Shown here piece by piece: positions 28,527 to 36,094 of a DNA stretch of 64,000 bases. The position numbers and the translations under genes were made by a program. The stretch is from Bacteroidota bacterium (GTDB lineage: Bacteria > Bacteroidota > Bacteroidia > Chitinophagales > Chitinophagaceae): contig JAGWRO010000038.1 of the NCBI GenBank assembly GCA_028876495.1, positions 186,001 to 250,000 on the forward strand, read 5' to 3'. How positions within the stretch are numbered: position 1 is the first letter of the stretch; the number at the start of each line of letters is the position of its first letter. The notes under the pieces are model-generated. The model made no database searches, was not told the DNA's origin, and saw only the letters and a list, made by a program, of their open reading frames with translations.

Positions 28527-28928
28527 TTATTCTTTAATTAAATTTTTCGATGGCTTATCAGGCTTTTTAGCACTGCTTTCTTTTACCACTGTTGCCTTAT
28601 ATCCTATGGCTTCAATTACCTTGATAATTTTTTCTACGGTAATTTTTGCAGGATCGTAGGTGATGATAGCAGATCCATTCTCGTAGGAAATATCATCTTT
28701 AATAATCCCGTCAGTTTGTGATAACCTCCTGTGGACGGCGTTGGTACACATGGCACAATCCATTCCCGTTATTTTTAGTTGTACCGTTTTAGGATTATCA
28801 TTATTATTAAAACGAGAGGACAATACCGTTCTGTTTGTGGTGGTAGCTGAACAGGTACCTCCGCAGCCACCGCAAGTGGCTGCACTTAGTAAGATAATTG
28901 AGCCGAAAATGATCAACAAATTTTTCAT
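28527..28928 (-). CDS. secreted HMA-domain protein (MerP-like mercury/metal-binding protein)
   Basis: A 133-residue protein with a hydrophobic leader (residues 3-17). Cys19, Cys22 and Cys26 follow directly (TCGGCGGTC), so it is either a lipoprotein or a cysteine-rich mature N-terminus. Residues ~48-117 form one HMA domain with GMDCAMC (Cys58, Cys61). The tail is Lys-rich. It lies between merTP and merA, with 14 bp to merA. The likely role is binding Hg2+ outside the membrane and passing it to MerT. It is a second MerP in the operon, since merTP already carries one. Confidence 0.82.
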   Translation of the reverse strand: MKNLLIIFGSIILLSAATCGGCGGTCSATTTNRTVLSSRFNNNDNPKTVQLKITGMDCAMCTNAVHRRLSQTDGIIKDDISYENGSAIITYDPAKITVEKIIKVIEAIGYKATVVKESSAKKPDKPSKNLIKE

Positions 28929-29021
28929 GTCTTTTCTTTGTTATTTGAGTATTGAAAGGTTTATTTTTAGATAGCCTCCAGGCATTGCCCCTGTTGGTAA
29001 TCACCCAAACGGGGATAATAA

Positions 29022-29657
29022 TTATTGAACAGGCTCTATATTGGTTACTTTATAACCGGTTTCATTTATTGCATTTACAATCGCCTGATCGCTGGCTTTG
29101 GAATGATCAAACTTTACTAAGCTGCTGCCATCTTTATAATCGGTACTATATTCCAATACGCCGGGCACTTTTGAAAGGGCAAGGTTGATCGTGTGTGTGC
29201 AAGCCTGGCAATCCATTCCGCTAACACTCAGCTTCAATTGTTGAATATTGCTTTTATCCACCACAATTACCTGCGTTGCGGGTGTTTTTGGAAAAAACAT
29301 TTTGGAATAAGATGGAAAAGCCATCAGCAAAAAAGCCAATATCGTTACAATGCCGAGAAAACTTTTGCTTTGCCAGAAAGAAGGTTTGTCTTCTTCGCAG
29401 GCGCAATCCATTGCCGCTTTCTTTGGTTTTAGTTTCTGGTACCAGGCAAATACCAATACCGCAATAGTTAGTCCGATTAAGTATGGGCGGTAAGGCTCCA
29501 TCCACGAAAAAGTGGAAGCAATACCTGTGGCACCGCTGAACAAAGCCAGTACAGGCGTAATGCAACATAATGAGGCAGCAAAGGCGATAAGCAAACCAGC
29601 CCCGATAATTCCTTTAGATGATTTTTTCTGCTTTGCAGAAGGATTTTCATTATTCAT
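29022..29657 (-). CDS. merTP: mercuric transport protein MerT fused to MerP domain (MerTP)
   Basis: A 211-residue fusion. Residues 1-120 resemble MerT: three hydrophobic spans with the paired cysteines Cys31-Cys32 in the first (SLCCITPVLALF) and a cytoplasmic CAC motif (Cys85, Cys87). Residues ~140-208 are a MerP-type HMA domain with GMDCQAC (Cys150, Cys153). The protein carries Hg2+ across the inner membrane to MerA. The fusion form is known in Bacteroidota mer operons. It lies 80 bp after the regulator gene. Confidence 0.9.
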   Translation of the reverse strand: MNNENPSAKQKKSSKGIIGAGLLIAFAASLCCITPVLALFSGATGIASTFSWMEPYRPYLIGLTIAVLVFAWYQKLKPKKAAMDCACEEDKPSFWQSKSFLGIVTILAFLLMAFPSYSKMFFPKTPATQVIVVDKSNIQQLKLSVSGMDCQACTHTINLALSKVPGVLEYSTDYKDGSSLVKFDHSKASDQAIVNAINETGYKVTNIEPVQ

Positions 29658-29737
29658 AATGTACCTTTTTAATTAATTTTTAGTGGTCACTGTATGCAAG
29701 TAAAATGATTTAATACTGCCGTTACTAATTAGCATAC

Positions 29738-30109
29738 TTATACCAATTCCATTTTAGCATTCAATTCATTGACATATCTAAACAAAGAGCGAAGCATTTT
29801 CAGATGTCCGGGCTTTAATGAATAATAAATAGTTTGTCCTTCCTTGCGTGCCCTGATAATGCCTCCATCTTTCATTTTGCGCAAATGCTGCGAAATGGCA
29901 GGGATACTCATTCCAAGAATATCACTCAAATCACAGGGGCATAATTCTTTTTCTTCTTCAAGCAGGTAAAGGATTTTGAGCCTTACCTCATTACCGGCTA
30001 AGGACAACACTGCCGACATCTCAGAAAAAGCATTTTCTGTATTTTCAACTTTTTCTCTGCAGTTTTTAATTTGAACAGGGTCGGCATACAAACGGATACA
30101 AGTGTCCAT
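29738..30109 (-). CDS. ArsR/SmtB-family metal-sensing repressor of the mer operon
   Basis: A 123-residue winged-helix repressor. The metal site motif ELCPCDL is at 56-62 (Cys57, Cys59) in the alpha-3 position, with Cys4 and Cys17 as possible extra ligands. The recognition helix is in SIPAISQHLRKMKDGGII (68-85) and the wing in ARKEGQTIYYSL. The family releases DNA when metal binds. It is the first gene of the mer operon, with a perfect 13-bp inverted-repeat operator 36-68 bp upstream of its start. It therefore replaces MerR here and should autoregulate. Mercury as inducer is inferred from the neighbours. Confidence 0.9.
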   Translation of the reverse strand: MDTCIRLYADPVQIKNCREKVENTENAFSEMSAVLSLAGNEVRLKILYLLEEEKELCPCDLSDILGMSIPAISQHLRKMKDGGIIRARKEGQTIYYSLKPGHLKMLRSLFRYVNELNAKMELV

Positions 30110-30128
30110 ATTTTTACTTATTTGGATA

Positions 30129-30161
30129 CAAAGATAATAATTAATTTATTATTTAAGCAAA
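30129..30161 (-). promoter_or_regulatory. promoter of the mer operon (-7 TATCTTTG, -33 TTTG)
   Basis: On the minus strand TATCTTTG (30129-30136) matches the Bacteroidota -7 consensus TAnnTTTG exactly. TTTG (30158-30161) lies 21 bp upstream as the -33 box. The start codon of the repressor gene is 20 bp downstream of the -7 box, giving a short leader. The -33 box falls within the spacer of the operator, the expected layout for repression. Confidence 0.7.
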
Positions 30162-30176
30162 TACTTAAATAATAAA
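30145..30176. promoter_or_regulatory. ArsR-type operator, 13-bp perfect inverted repeat
   Basis: TTTATTATTTAAG (30145-30157), spacer CAAATA, CTTAAATAATAAA (30164-30176). The two arms are exact reverse complements and AT-rich, like SmtB/ArsR operators. The repeat covers the -33 box of the mer promoter. Binding of the neighbouring repressor would block RNA polymerase. Confidence 0.75.
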
Positions 30177-30270
30177 AATAAAAAAATCTCTTCTGCAGAT
30201 CAATTCGAAATCTCTAATTTCATCTAACTACGTATCTGTCTAAAAATGAAAATTTCATTTTCCTATCTTG

Positions 30271-30292
30271 CGGTTGGCGTCTTCGCCAACCG
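30271..30292. repeat. GGTTGGC hairpin in the 30177-30476 intergenic region
   Basis: CGGTTGGCG-TCTT-CGCCAACCG is a perfect 9-bp stem with a four-base loop. It shares the GGTTGGC/GCCAACC core with the element at 26714-26799. A second inverted repeat AAAATGAAA-a-TTTCATTTT is at 30243-30261. The remaining 180 bp up to the anti-sigma gene show no gene. Confidence 0.6.
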
Positions 30293-30476
30293 TAGCGTAC
30301 CACTGTGGCCGGCGTTACCGCTGTCCACTTTCCAACACACTGTGAATTTTCTTTTTGATTTTTAAACAGTTTCTAACGGATTTATAAAAAAGTTTAAAAA
30401 AAATGAAAGTTATTTTATCAGGTGCTTCCAAACTCTGCAAAAAACGACTGTTAAAATATGGAGTACCATTCCAATT

Positions 30477-30749
30477 TTACTTAATTGACTCAAGAATCTT
30501 TTTTTTCAATTCTTCATTTTCAACGATACCTTCATTTTTAATATTATCGCCGTAATTGTGAATATGCTTACTCAATAATTCGTCCATCAATTTACTTTGC
30601 TTCTCATAAGCTGTGCAGGCATCGCACAGGCTTTTATGCATTTTCAATTGTACTTTTTCTCTGAAAGAAAGCTTTGTCAGTAATTTCTTTTCAATCAACT
30701 CTGTTGCCTTTTTACAGGAAAGCATTATTAATTGCATTATCTTTTTCAT
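30477..30749 (-). CDS. putative zinc-finger anti-sigma factor
   Basis: A 90-residue protein with Cys12 in MLSCKKATELIEKK and HKSLCDAC (His38, Cys42, Cys45), the HxxxCxxC zinc-binding pattern of ECF anti-sigma factors. There is no transmembrane segment, so it would be cytosolic. It starts 4 bp after the end of the ECF sigma factor gene, the classic sigma/anti-sigma pair. It should bind and inhibit that sigma factor. The signal sensed is unknown; the zinc-thiol site suggests redox or metal. Confidence 0.75.
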   Translation of the reverse strand: MKKIMQLIMLSCKKATELIEKKLLTKLSFREKVQLKMHKSLCDACTAYEKQSKLMDELLSKHIHNYGDNIKNEGIVENEELKKKILESIK

Positions 30750-30753
30750 GTAA

Positions 30754-31353
30754 TTACTTTTTAAACCAATGAATTTCCAGGCATCTTCTAAGTTGCAACC
30801 TTGCCCTGTGTAATAGCTGCCAAAAGTTAGTGGGCGAAATCTTTAATTCCTGACATATTATTTCTCCTTTTTTCTCTTCAAGATATTTCAATTGTACTGC
30901 CGCATGACAATCAGAAGGCAATTTGCCCAAACACGACTGCAATACTTTTATAAAGATTGTATTATCGAGCAGATGCATGTCTTCTGCAGACCATGCACCG
31001 GGCTGTTGTTCTTTTATCCAACTGCCATCCACGTCAAAATAGGTTTCGAAAAAAGATGCTTCTGAAGATAGTTTTATTTCGCTCTCTGTTATCGTAGGAT
31101 TGCGGTACCTCTTTCTAAAATGATCTGCAATCTTATTATTGAGAATACTAAAAAGCCACGTTTTAGGATCACTCTTTCCTTCGTACTTATTCATAGCCTG
31201 GAAAGCGGCCATAAACGTATCCTGTACCAGGTCTTCGGCAGTTTCCTTGCTGTTGGTTTTATACAAAGACCAACTGTACATTTTATCGGAATATGCCTCT
31301 ACCCATGATTTGATTGTACTAGTCCGTTCACTTTGATACTTTACTGCTTCCAT
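30754..31353 (-). CDS. ECF-type RNA polymerase sigma factor
   Basis: A 199-residue sigma-70 family protein. Region 2 has KETAEDLVQDTFMAAFQAMN (36-55) followed by KYEGKSDPKTWLFSILNNKI. Region 4 at about 130-190 has LPSDCHAAVQLKYLEEKKGE and the helix-turn-helix ISPTNFWQLLHRARLQLRR. The ~50-residue linker is longer than usual. The anti-sigma gene follows after 4 bp. It probably controls stress or metal genes nearby; targets cannot be read from the sequence. The ~165 bp upstream contain nothing I recognise. Confidence 0.88.
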   Translation of the reverse strand: MEAVKYQSERTSTIKSWVEAYSDKMYSWSLYKTNSKETAEDLVQDTFMAAFQAMNKYEGKSDPKTWLFSILNNKIADHFRKRYRNPTITESEIKLSSEASFFETYFDVDGSWIKEQQPGAWSAEDMHLLDNTIFIKVLQSCLGKLPSDCHAAVQLKYLEEKKGEIICQELKISPTNFWQLLHRARLQLRRCLEIHWFKK

Positions 31354-31519
31354 CTTTTTGTGTCATTTCTTTCACTCTTAAACTCTGTAGATTAAAGAAA
31401 AATGAGTTTAATATTTACTTCATCAAACTTAGTCAAATTCTTTTTGATAAAAATAGTGAAAGTCCAGAATGCACCCTCACTATTTTATTGAATCAAAATC
31501 ATGAAAAATCTATTATTCC

Positions 31520-31921
31520 TTATCCTTTCTTCAGTGCTGTTTGATAGGCTTCTTTTATTTCTTCATTAGTGCTCGCAAGGCTTACTTTTGAAAGAAGTTT
31601 TTTTGATTTGGCTTTGAAAAAATAGAGCATACCAGTGGCAGGATTTTTTTCAGCAAATTTGTATATCCCGGCTTTTTCCAGCATCCCTTTCGACATAGCT
31701 TTTGAATTATTATCAGAGAGGTCGTTCATTACCATTTTTACATCCTTGTTTTCCATTACCATGGGCATAATATCTTTTTCAAATCGTGGTCCATTGGCCT
31801 TGCATACCGGACACCATGAGGCTTTGGTGAGTAAGGCAATCACTTTAGGACTGGAATTTTGAGCGCTGGCAGAAAAGGAAATGCCCATAACAAGGGCAAA
31901 AGCAACAATTAAATGTTTCAT
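31520..31921 (-). CDS. secreted thioredoxin-like protein
   Basis: A 133-residue protein. The ATG at 31919-31921 is chosen because it begins a clear signal peptide (1-20, SASAQ); the open frame extends 18 codons further with no such signal. The mature part has a thioredoxin-like WCPVC (Cys37, Cys40) after IALLTKASW, then FEKDIMPM and a KLLSKVSL strand. The family acts in periplasmic thiol redox. It lies between the sigma factor and the haem-binding gene, all on one strand. Confidence 0.75.
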   Translation of the reverse strand: MKHLIVAFALVMGISFSASAQNSSPKVIALLTKASWCPVCKANGPRFEKDIMPMVMENKDVKMVMNDLSDNNSKAMSKGMLEKAGIYKFAEKNPATGMLYFFKAKSKKLLSKVSLASTNEEIKEAYQTALKKG

Positions 31922-31997
31922 TGTTTTTTGAATTTTTTGGTTAAAAGTTTTATTCAAATAAATAGTCTGGAGCATTTATAAAACCTGACAAACTTTA

Positions 31998-32105
31998 TTA
32001 TTTTTTGTCAAATTTTTTAATTGCCTGAAAAGAATTCTTGCAATAAAACAGATTTGCAAAGGAATAGATAGAGATAAGAAATGCCATCAGGATTATTTTT
32101 TTCAT
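31998..32105 (-). CDS. possible 35-residue membrane/secreted peptide
   Basis: ATG at 32103-32105, TAA at 31998-32000. The peptide has a hydrophobic N-terminal half (MKKIILMAFLISIYSFANLF), one Cys, then a basic tail. It looks like a single-span or signal-bearing small protein and lies between two periplasmic redox genes. Small size makes the call uncertain. Confidence 0.3.
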   Translation of the reverse strand: MKKIILMAFLISIYSFANLFYCKNSFQAIKKFDKK

Positions 32106-32117
32106 GTGCTTTTATTT

Positions 32118-32192
32118 TTATTGACAACATTTTTTCTTATGAACAAAAACTGCTCTAAGAATTTTAAGTATCACTTTTTTAAAAATTTTCAT
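32118..32192 (-). CDS. possible 24-residue basic peptide, TAATG-coupled
   Basis: Its ATG (32190-32192) overlaps the TAA that ends the downstream part of the haem-binding gene (TAATG), so translation could be coupled. The peptide is basic and hydrophobic (MKIFKKVILKILRAVFV) and ends in KKKCCQ. It may be real or chance. Confidence 0.22.
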   Translation of the reverse strand: MKIFKKVILKILRAVFVHKKKCCQ

Positions 32193-32659
32193 TATGGATT
32201 TATTTTGTCAAGGCTCTCCTTATTATGCTGTGCCCAACTAATAATCAAATCTTTTTGCTCTTGAGTAAGCCTTGCATTTCTATGAATAAGTGTATAAGAA
32301 GACAATGGCATTTCTCAGTCTTTAATCTGGTCTGCTATTGCTTTCAATTTGCTTTGCTGCTTCCTGGTTGGATAAGAACCGAAGTCGCTAAAATTCAAAT
32401 CCTTTTTTCCATGTTTAATATGATTTGCCAAAATCCACGCAGTTGGCTGCACATAATTGTACCAGGGATAATTGGTATAGTTGCTATGGCAATCGTAACA
32501 GGATGTTTGTAATATTGTTTTCACATTTTCCGAAACAGGAACTGTTTTAGAAATATCAGTCGCTAAAACCTGCACGCTTTTGTTGCGGGCAGGTTGTATA
32601 AACTGAATCGCAATAAATGCGATTAAAAGAACCAACAAGATTTTTTTTAAAATTCTCAT
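32192..32659 (-). pseudogene. haem-binding-domain (CxxCH) protein interrupted by a TGA
   Basis: The first open part (32315-32659, 114 residues) has a membrane anchor (4-20), the haem-attachment motif CYDCH (54-58) and NYPWYNYVQPTAWILANHI, the Haem_bd family pattern. It stops at a TGA (32315-32317) after ADQIKD. In the same frame the sequence continues EMPLSSYTLIHRNARLTQEQ then KDLIISWAQ to a TAA at 32192-32194. That is the normal family C-terminus, where the usual residue at the stop is Gly (KDGEMP). A single GGA-to-TGA change explains it. The truncated product keeps the haem site but loses the last third. Confidence 0.75.
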
Positions 32660-32664
32660 GTTTC

Positions 32665-33234
32665 TTAGTTTAATGTTTCTTTTATAGCTCCACAGGTATC
32701 CATTTTTTTACCTAGAAAAGGATTTTTTATTTCCTTGATTTCACTAAGCCAGGTAGCTTTTCCGTTGTCGTAAATAGGGCATGAATCCAAGTATAGTGTT
32801 TTATTACTACCCACAGATTTTATCAAATCATACATCTCTTTACTTAGCATTTCAAAGTGTTCGCGCTGATGATGAACTTTATCGCCATTTACACTTATAT
32901 GCTGGCTGTTTTCTTTTATATCACCAACCAAACCAAGAAATGTTTTTTTCTGTTCAGGTGTTAAAGAAGAAGAATCGAACTTTGACACAGCATCCAGAAT
33001 TTCCTGTCCGTTTTTTGCCGCATCGCTTCCATTATCGGCGGTCAGAGAATTTTTCAGGTTTAAATAGCCGGTTAAAATTCCATCTGCTGGTTCTGCATCA
33101 GTTGCTGCAACTGGTGTTGATGTTACAGAAGCTTGAGTCGAATCATTATTATTTGTTTGTTTGCTTCCGGTAGAATTACAGGCTGCAAAAGAGAGCGCTA
33201 AAATTGAGGCGCTAATGGCCATTGTTGTTTTCAT
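32665..33234 (-). CDS. DUF3347-domain lipoprotein
   Basis: A 189-residue protein with a lipoprotein signal (SFAACNS, Cys19) and a low-complexity linker. The DUF3347 domain begins at about 52 with GYLNLKNSLTADNG and includes HHQREHFEMLSKEMYDLIK. It ends in CPIYDNGKATWLSEIKEIKN with the conserved Cys and a second Cys (MDTCG). The family occurs with Cu/Ag efflux adaptors and copper-binding proteins in Bacteroidota, and His/Met/Cys residues suggest periplasmic metal binding. It lies 5 bp upstream of the haem-binding gene. Confidence 0.85.
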   Translation of the reverse strand: MKTTMAISASILALSFAACNSTGSKQTNNNDSTQASVTSTPVAATDAEPADGILTGYLNLKNSLTADNGSDAAKNGQEILDAVSKFDSSSLTPEQKKTFLGLVGDIKENSQHISVNGDKVHHQREHFEMLSKEMYDLIKSVGSNKTLYLDSCPIYDNGKATWLSEIKEIKNPFLGKKMDTCGAIKETLN

Positions 33235-33274
33235 TTTTTTTGTTTAAAATTTAAAATTTGAGTTATTTGTCCAT

Positions 33275-33754
33275 TTACTGTATGGTTTCAGTAACCTTTC
33301 CACAAGTAAGCATCACTGAACCGTAATATCGATTTTTTATTTCTTTAGTTTTACTTAACCATATTGCCCCTTTATCATTATACATCGGACAATAATTAGC
33401 ATAAATACGTTCACCTGCAGCGAATTTTTTTACCATTTCATACATGTCTTTACTAAGCAAATCAAAATGTTCACGCTGTTGTCCTATATTTCCTGCGTTC
33501 AATCCTATGTGTTCTACATGTTCTTTTGCATCATTGGCGATATCTTCAAACGATTTTCTTTCTTCGTCTCTTAATATAACTATCTCAAAATCGTCCAAAG
33601 CTTTTTTCATTTCATTTCCGGCTTTAGCAGCATCCATATCATTATCATTGACAAATGCATTTTTCATTTGCAGGTATATTTGCAAGAGACCGTTTACAGG
33701 CGAAGTAAATGCCGAAACCTTTTGTACAGCTGGTTCTGTAGAACTGTCGCTCAT
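33275..33754 (-). CDS. DUF3347-domain protein lacking its signal peptide
   Basis: A second DUF3347 protein (159 residues from MSDSS), similar to its neighbour: GLLQIYLQMKNAFVNDNDMD, QQREHFDLLSKDMYEMVKK, CPMYNDKGAIWLSKTKEIKN and a final TCG. Upstream in the same frame the DNA reads ACNNSSNQNEQSNK, a typical lipoprotein cysteine plus linker. A TAA (33800-33802) stops the frame two codons earlier and no hydrophobic leader is left. The 5' end has been lost, probably when the adaptor gene upstream was rearranged. From the internal ATG the protein would stay in the cytoplasm, so it is probably non-functional. Confidence 0.7.
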   Translation of the reverse strand: MSDSSTEPAVQKVSAFTSPVNGLLQIYLQMKNAFVNDNDMDAAKAGNEMKKALDDFEIVILRDEERKSFEDIANDAKEHVEHIGLNAGNIGQQREHFDLLSKDMYEMVKKFAAGERIYANYCPMYNDKGAIWLSKTKEIKNRYYGSVMLTCGKVTETIQ

Positions 33755-33815
33755 TTTATTTGATTGCTCATTTTGATTGCTGCTGTTGTTGCATGCAGAT
33801 TAATAATCTTCCTTT

Positions 33816-34580
33816 TTACATTTTCATTCCCGACATATCCATTCCCGCCATTGGCGAAGCGCCTTTTCTAAAAATATATTCGCTTTGTAAAAGATAAGCG
33901 CCCGATATTACCACTTCGTCATTTTGCTGAATACCTGATTTTATTTCAATCATGTTGCCACTTTCCAAACCGGTTTCCACCATCACGCTCTTAAATTTAT
34001 TTTGTGAGGTTTGCAGCCATACCATAGCCATTTTTCCATCTCTCAAAACTGCATCAGATGGCAGAAAAAGCGCATTAACTCCGCCTGTTTTTACAGTGAC
34101 ATAAGCCGCCATACCGGGTTTAAGTTGATTGCCTTCGTTGGGAATAATTATCCTAATGAGGTTGATTCTTGTCGCTGGATTTAATTCAGGATTTTGAAAT
34201 GAAATCTTTCCCGGAATCTTTTTTCCAGGGAAATCTGGTATTTCGACCATCACATCTTTTGCTTTATTCAATTGCGAAAGCTGAGTGGCATATACCTGCA
34301 CTTCTACCCAAAGAGTGGAAAGGCCAGAGAGCTTTACAATGTTGCCGCCTTCGGAAACATAATCGCCCTCCTTTAAATTTTGTTCTGTAATATAACCTGA
34401 AGCAGTGCTGAAAAAAGTAGTTCGCGGATTGGCTAACGCATCCTTATTAATGTTCCTGATTTGTTGTTCGCTCATGCCCCAGAGAAGTAATTTATTTTTG
34501 GCGGCTTCAATAACATCATCAAAGTTGATGACTGAATTATCAAGTGTCGCTTTCTTTTGTAATGTATCGAAATCTACCAA
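33816..34580 (-). pseudogene. 5'-truncated CusB-type RND adaptor
   Basis: 254 residues matching the C-terminal two thirds of a CusB-family adaptor: alpha-hairpin end (WGMSEQQIRNI), lipoyl half (YITEQNLKEGDYVSEGGNIV), beta-barrel (RINLIRIIIPNEGNQLKPGM) and a Met/His-type tail MAGMDMSGMKM suited to Cu/Ag. The signal peptide, metal-binding N-terminus and first lipoyl half are missing, and the open frame begins at a TTG just after a TGA (34581-34583). Upstream sequence belongs to a different gene (P-type ATPase remnant). The gene was therefore cut by a rearrangement and has no RND partner next to it. Confidence 0.75.
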
Positions 34581-34584
34581 TCAC

Positions 34585-34722
34585 TCAAACTTTCATTCTC
34601 TGAATTCTTACAATATTTAATATAGCTGACAAAGCCACACCTACATCTTCAAAAACTGCTTCCTATAATGTGGCTATTCCACTGGCGCCAAGAAAGGAAC
34701 TATTGATACTCACTGTCAAAAT
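34585..34722 (-). pseudogene. C-terminal remnant of a P1B-type heavy-metal ATPase
   Basis: Minus-strand codons read SSFLGASGIATL, then TAG (34663-34665), then EAVFEDVGVALSAILNIVRI and a TGA at 34585-34587. This is the last transmembrane hairpin of a P1B metal ATPase, where the stop position is normally Trp (ATLWEAVFEDVG). The upstream frame closes at 34723-34725. Only about 45 codons survive, joined to the truncated adaptor. The pattern fits a once larger Cu or Zn/Cd resistance locus. Confidence 0.6.
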
Positions 34723-35656
34723 TTAATTAATAAACTTGATTTAAAAAATTGTTGGTTTGGTAAAGGCGGCTTATAAATTGAATTTGATTGAGGATGATTT
34801 TTAAATAAAAAGTATGCCGTTCCCTTCGGGGCGGGCTTTCCGCTTCAATCTTCTGTGAAGTATTTTCACTTCAATCCCTAACGGGATAAACTACATACTA
34901 TTTTAAATTCTTCTGAACAATTAGAATCGTAATCAATATTTGTATTTCAAAAAATGTTAAATGAATTATCGTAACCACATCCCACATACTTACGGAAAAT
35001 GTGCTTTAAGAATTAATGATAGTATGACCTGCCTCAGCATTAAGAATTTAAAGTAAGGCTAAAGATCTAATAAAAATTTTCTTTAAGTTCCATTGCAGTA
35101 CACCCGTCTTATTTCTTTACAGCCTTCGGCAAATAAGCCGTGAGAACTGCACCGGATAAAGTTATTATATAATTGAGATTGGCTCCTCCCTCACTAAACA
35201 CAATTACAGGAATATTTCAATGAAAAGACACTCGCACCCCATCCTCCATTCTTCCGGAAGATGTGCTTGAAAAGATAATTGCGTATCCAGCTTTTTCGCT
35301 CCTTCCTTCAATGCAGTCTTCCCGTTTTCATTCGCCAGCCAACGCAGCATTAGCTATGGCAGCCTTTACCCTTTACACAAATGCCTGCCATTCAAAGCCT
35401 GACACATAGCTGTTCCCTAAAGGCTTATTCAAACGAGAACTGCTCTCAGTCATTAGCTTCAAAGCAGGATACATGGATCCTTTTAATGAATCCTGACTTA
35501 CAAATGTTTAATGATTACCATGATACTGATTTCAAAAAGACGTATGAAAAAGTTCTTGATTATTCTTTATGAAGTTTTTCTCAAGATGTCTGAAAATACT
35601 TCATGAAAATCTAATTCATTACCTCATTCAGAAAAGAAATAAAACTTCCTCAGCAT
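34723..35656. other. gene-poor stretch at the left border of the mobile element
   Basis: No supportable gene is present in this ~930-bp stretch. It contains short GC-rich patches (CCCTTCGGGGCGGGCTTTCC near 34815) of a kind often seen next to mobile elements in Bacteroidota. On the minus strand between about 35110 and 35370 there are interrupted coding-like frames (for example IPVIVFSEGGANLNYIITLS followed by a stop after PKAVKK). These may be a decayed gene I cannot name. The plus-strand frame at 35381-35572 has no recognisable content. This is the likely transition from chromosome to element. Confidence 0.4.
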
Positions 35657-35947
35657 TTATTTTCCTGCACTCAAAGAATTAAGTTTTTCACTTAGCTCCG
35701 TCAGTCCTGCCTTTGTTAAGCAATCATCTGCAAAAGTGTGCAATTCCTGTAATGTTTCCAGAGGGACACTTCCTAATAAGTTTGTTGATTTGTCATCATC
35801 CTTTGTATTTAGTCCTCTTTTAATAACGCTGTTCAGGAGTAATACATTTTTGCGTGAGATTTTCATATCAATCTTCACAGTTTCATTCATGCCAGGGATA
35901 CTTAATATAGTATCATAAACTTTGGCTACATCATTTGTTGTAAGCAT
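35657..35947 (-). CDS. small conserved element protein of unknown function
   Basis: A 96-residue protein starting at the ATG at 35945-35947 (MLTTNDVAKVYDTILSIPGM); the longer frame only adds an unlikely leader. It is charged and helical with no membrane segment. It is divergent from the primase gene, with ~150 bp between, a common first-gene arrangement in Bacteroidota conjugative elements. I do not recognise its function; a regulatory or accessory mobilization role is possible. Confidence 0.6.
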   Translation of the reverse strand: MLTTNDVAKVYDTILSIPGMNETVKIDMKISRKNVLLLNSVIKRGLNTKDDDKSTNLLGSVPLETLQELHTFADDCLTKAGLTELSEKLNSLSAGK

Positions 35948-36094
35948 ATCTACACGTTTTAAAATTTGGACCACAAAAATAGATACCGATGTTTGCAATA
36001 TCCTCATTAAAATATAATGAGGATAGGTTGAATTGAAACCTGGTGTTTAATTTCGCACCTCTTAATCTGATTGTGAAATTGAAAATGTGTAGTC

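Noticed and set aside
29738-30109. ArsR-family gene as the regulator of the arsenosugar operon
   Set aside because: It is 5 kb from that operon, heads the mer operon and has its operator directly at the mer promoter.
35381-35572. Plus-strand 63-codon frame in the gap left of the element
   Set aside because: No recognisable motif, composition unlike neighbouring proteins, and it overlaps coding-like fragments on the other strand.
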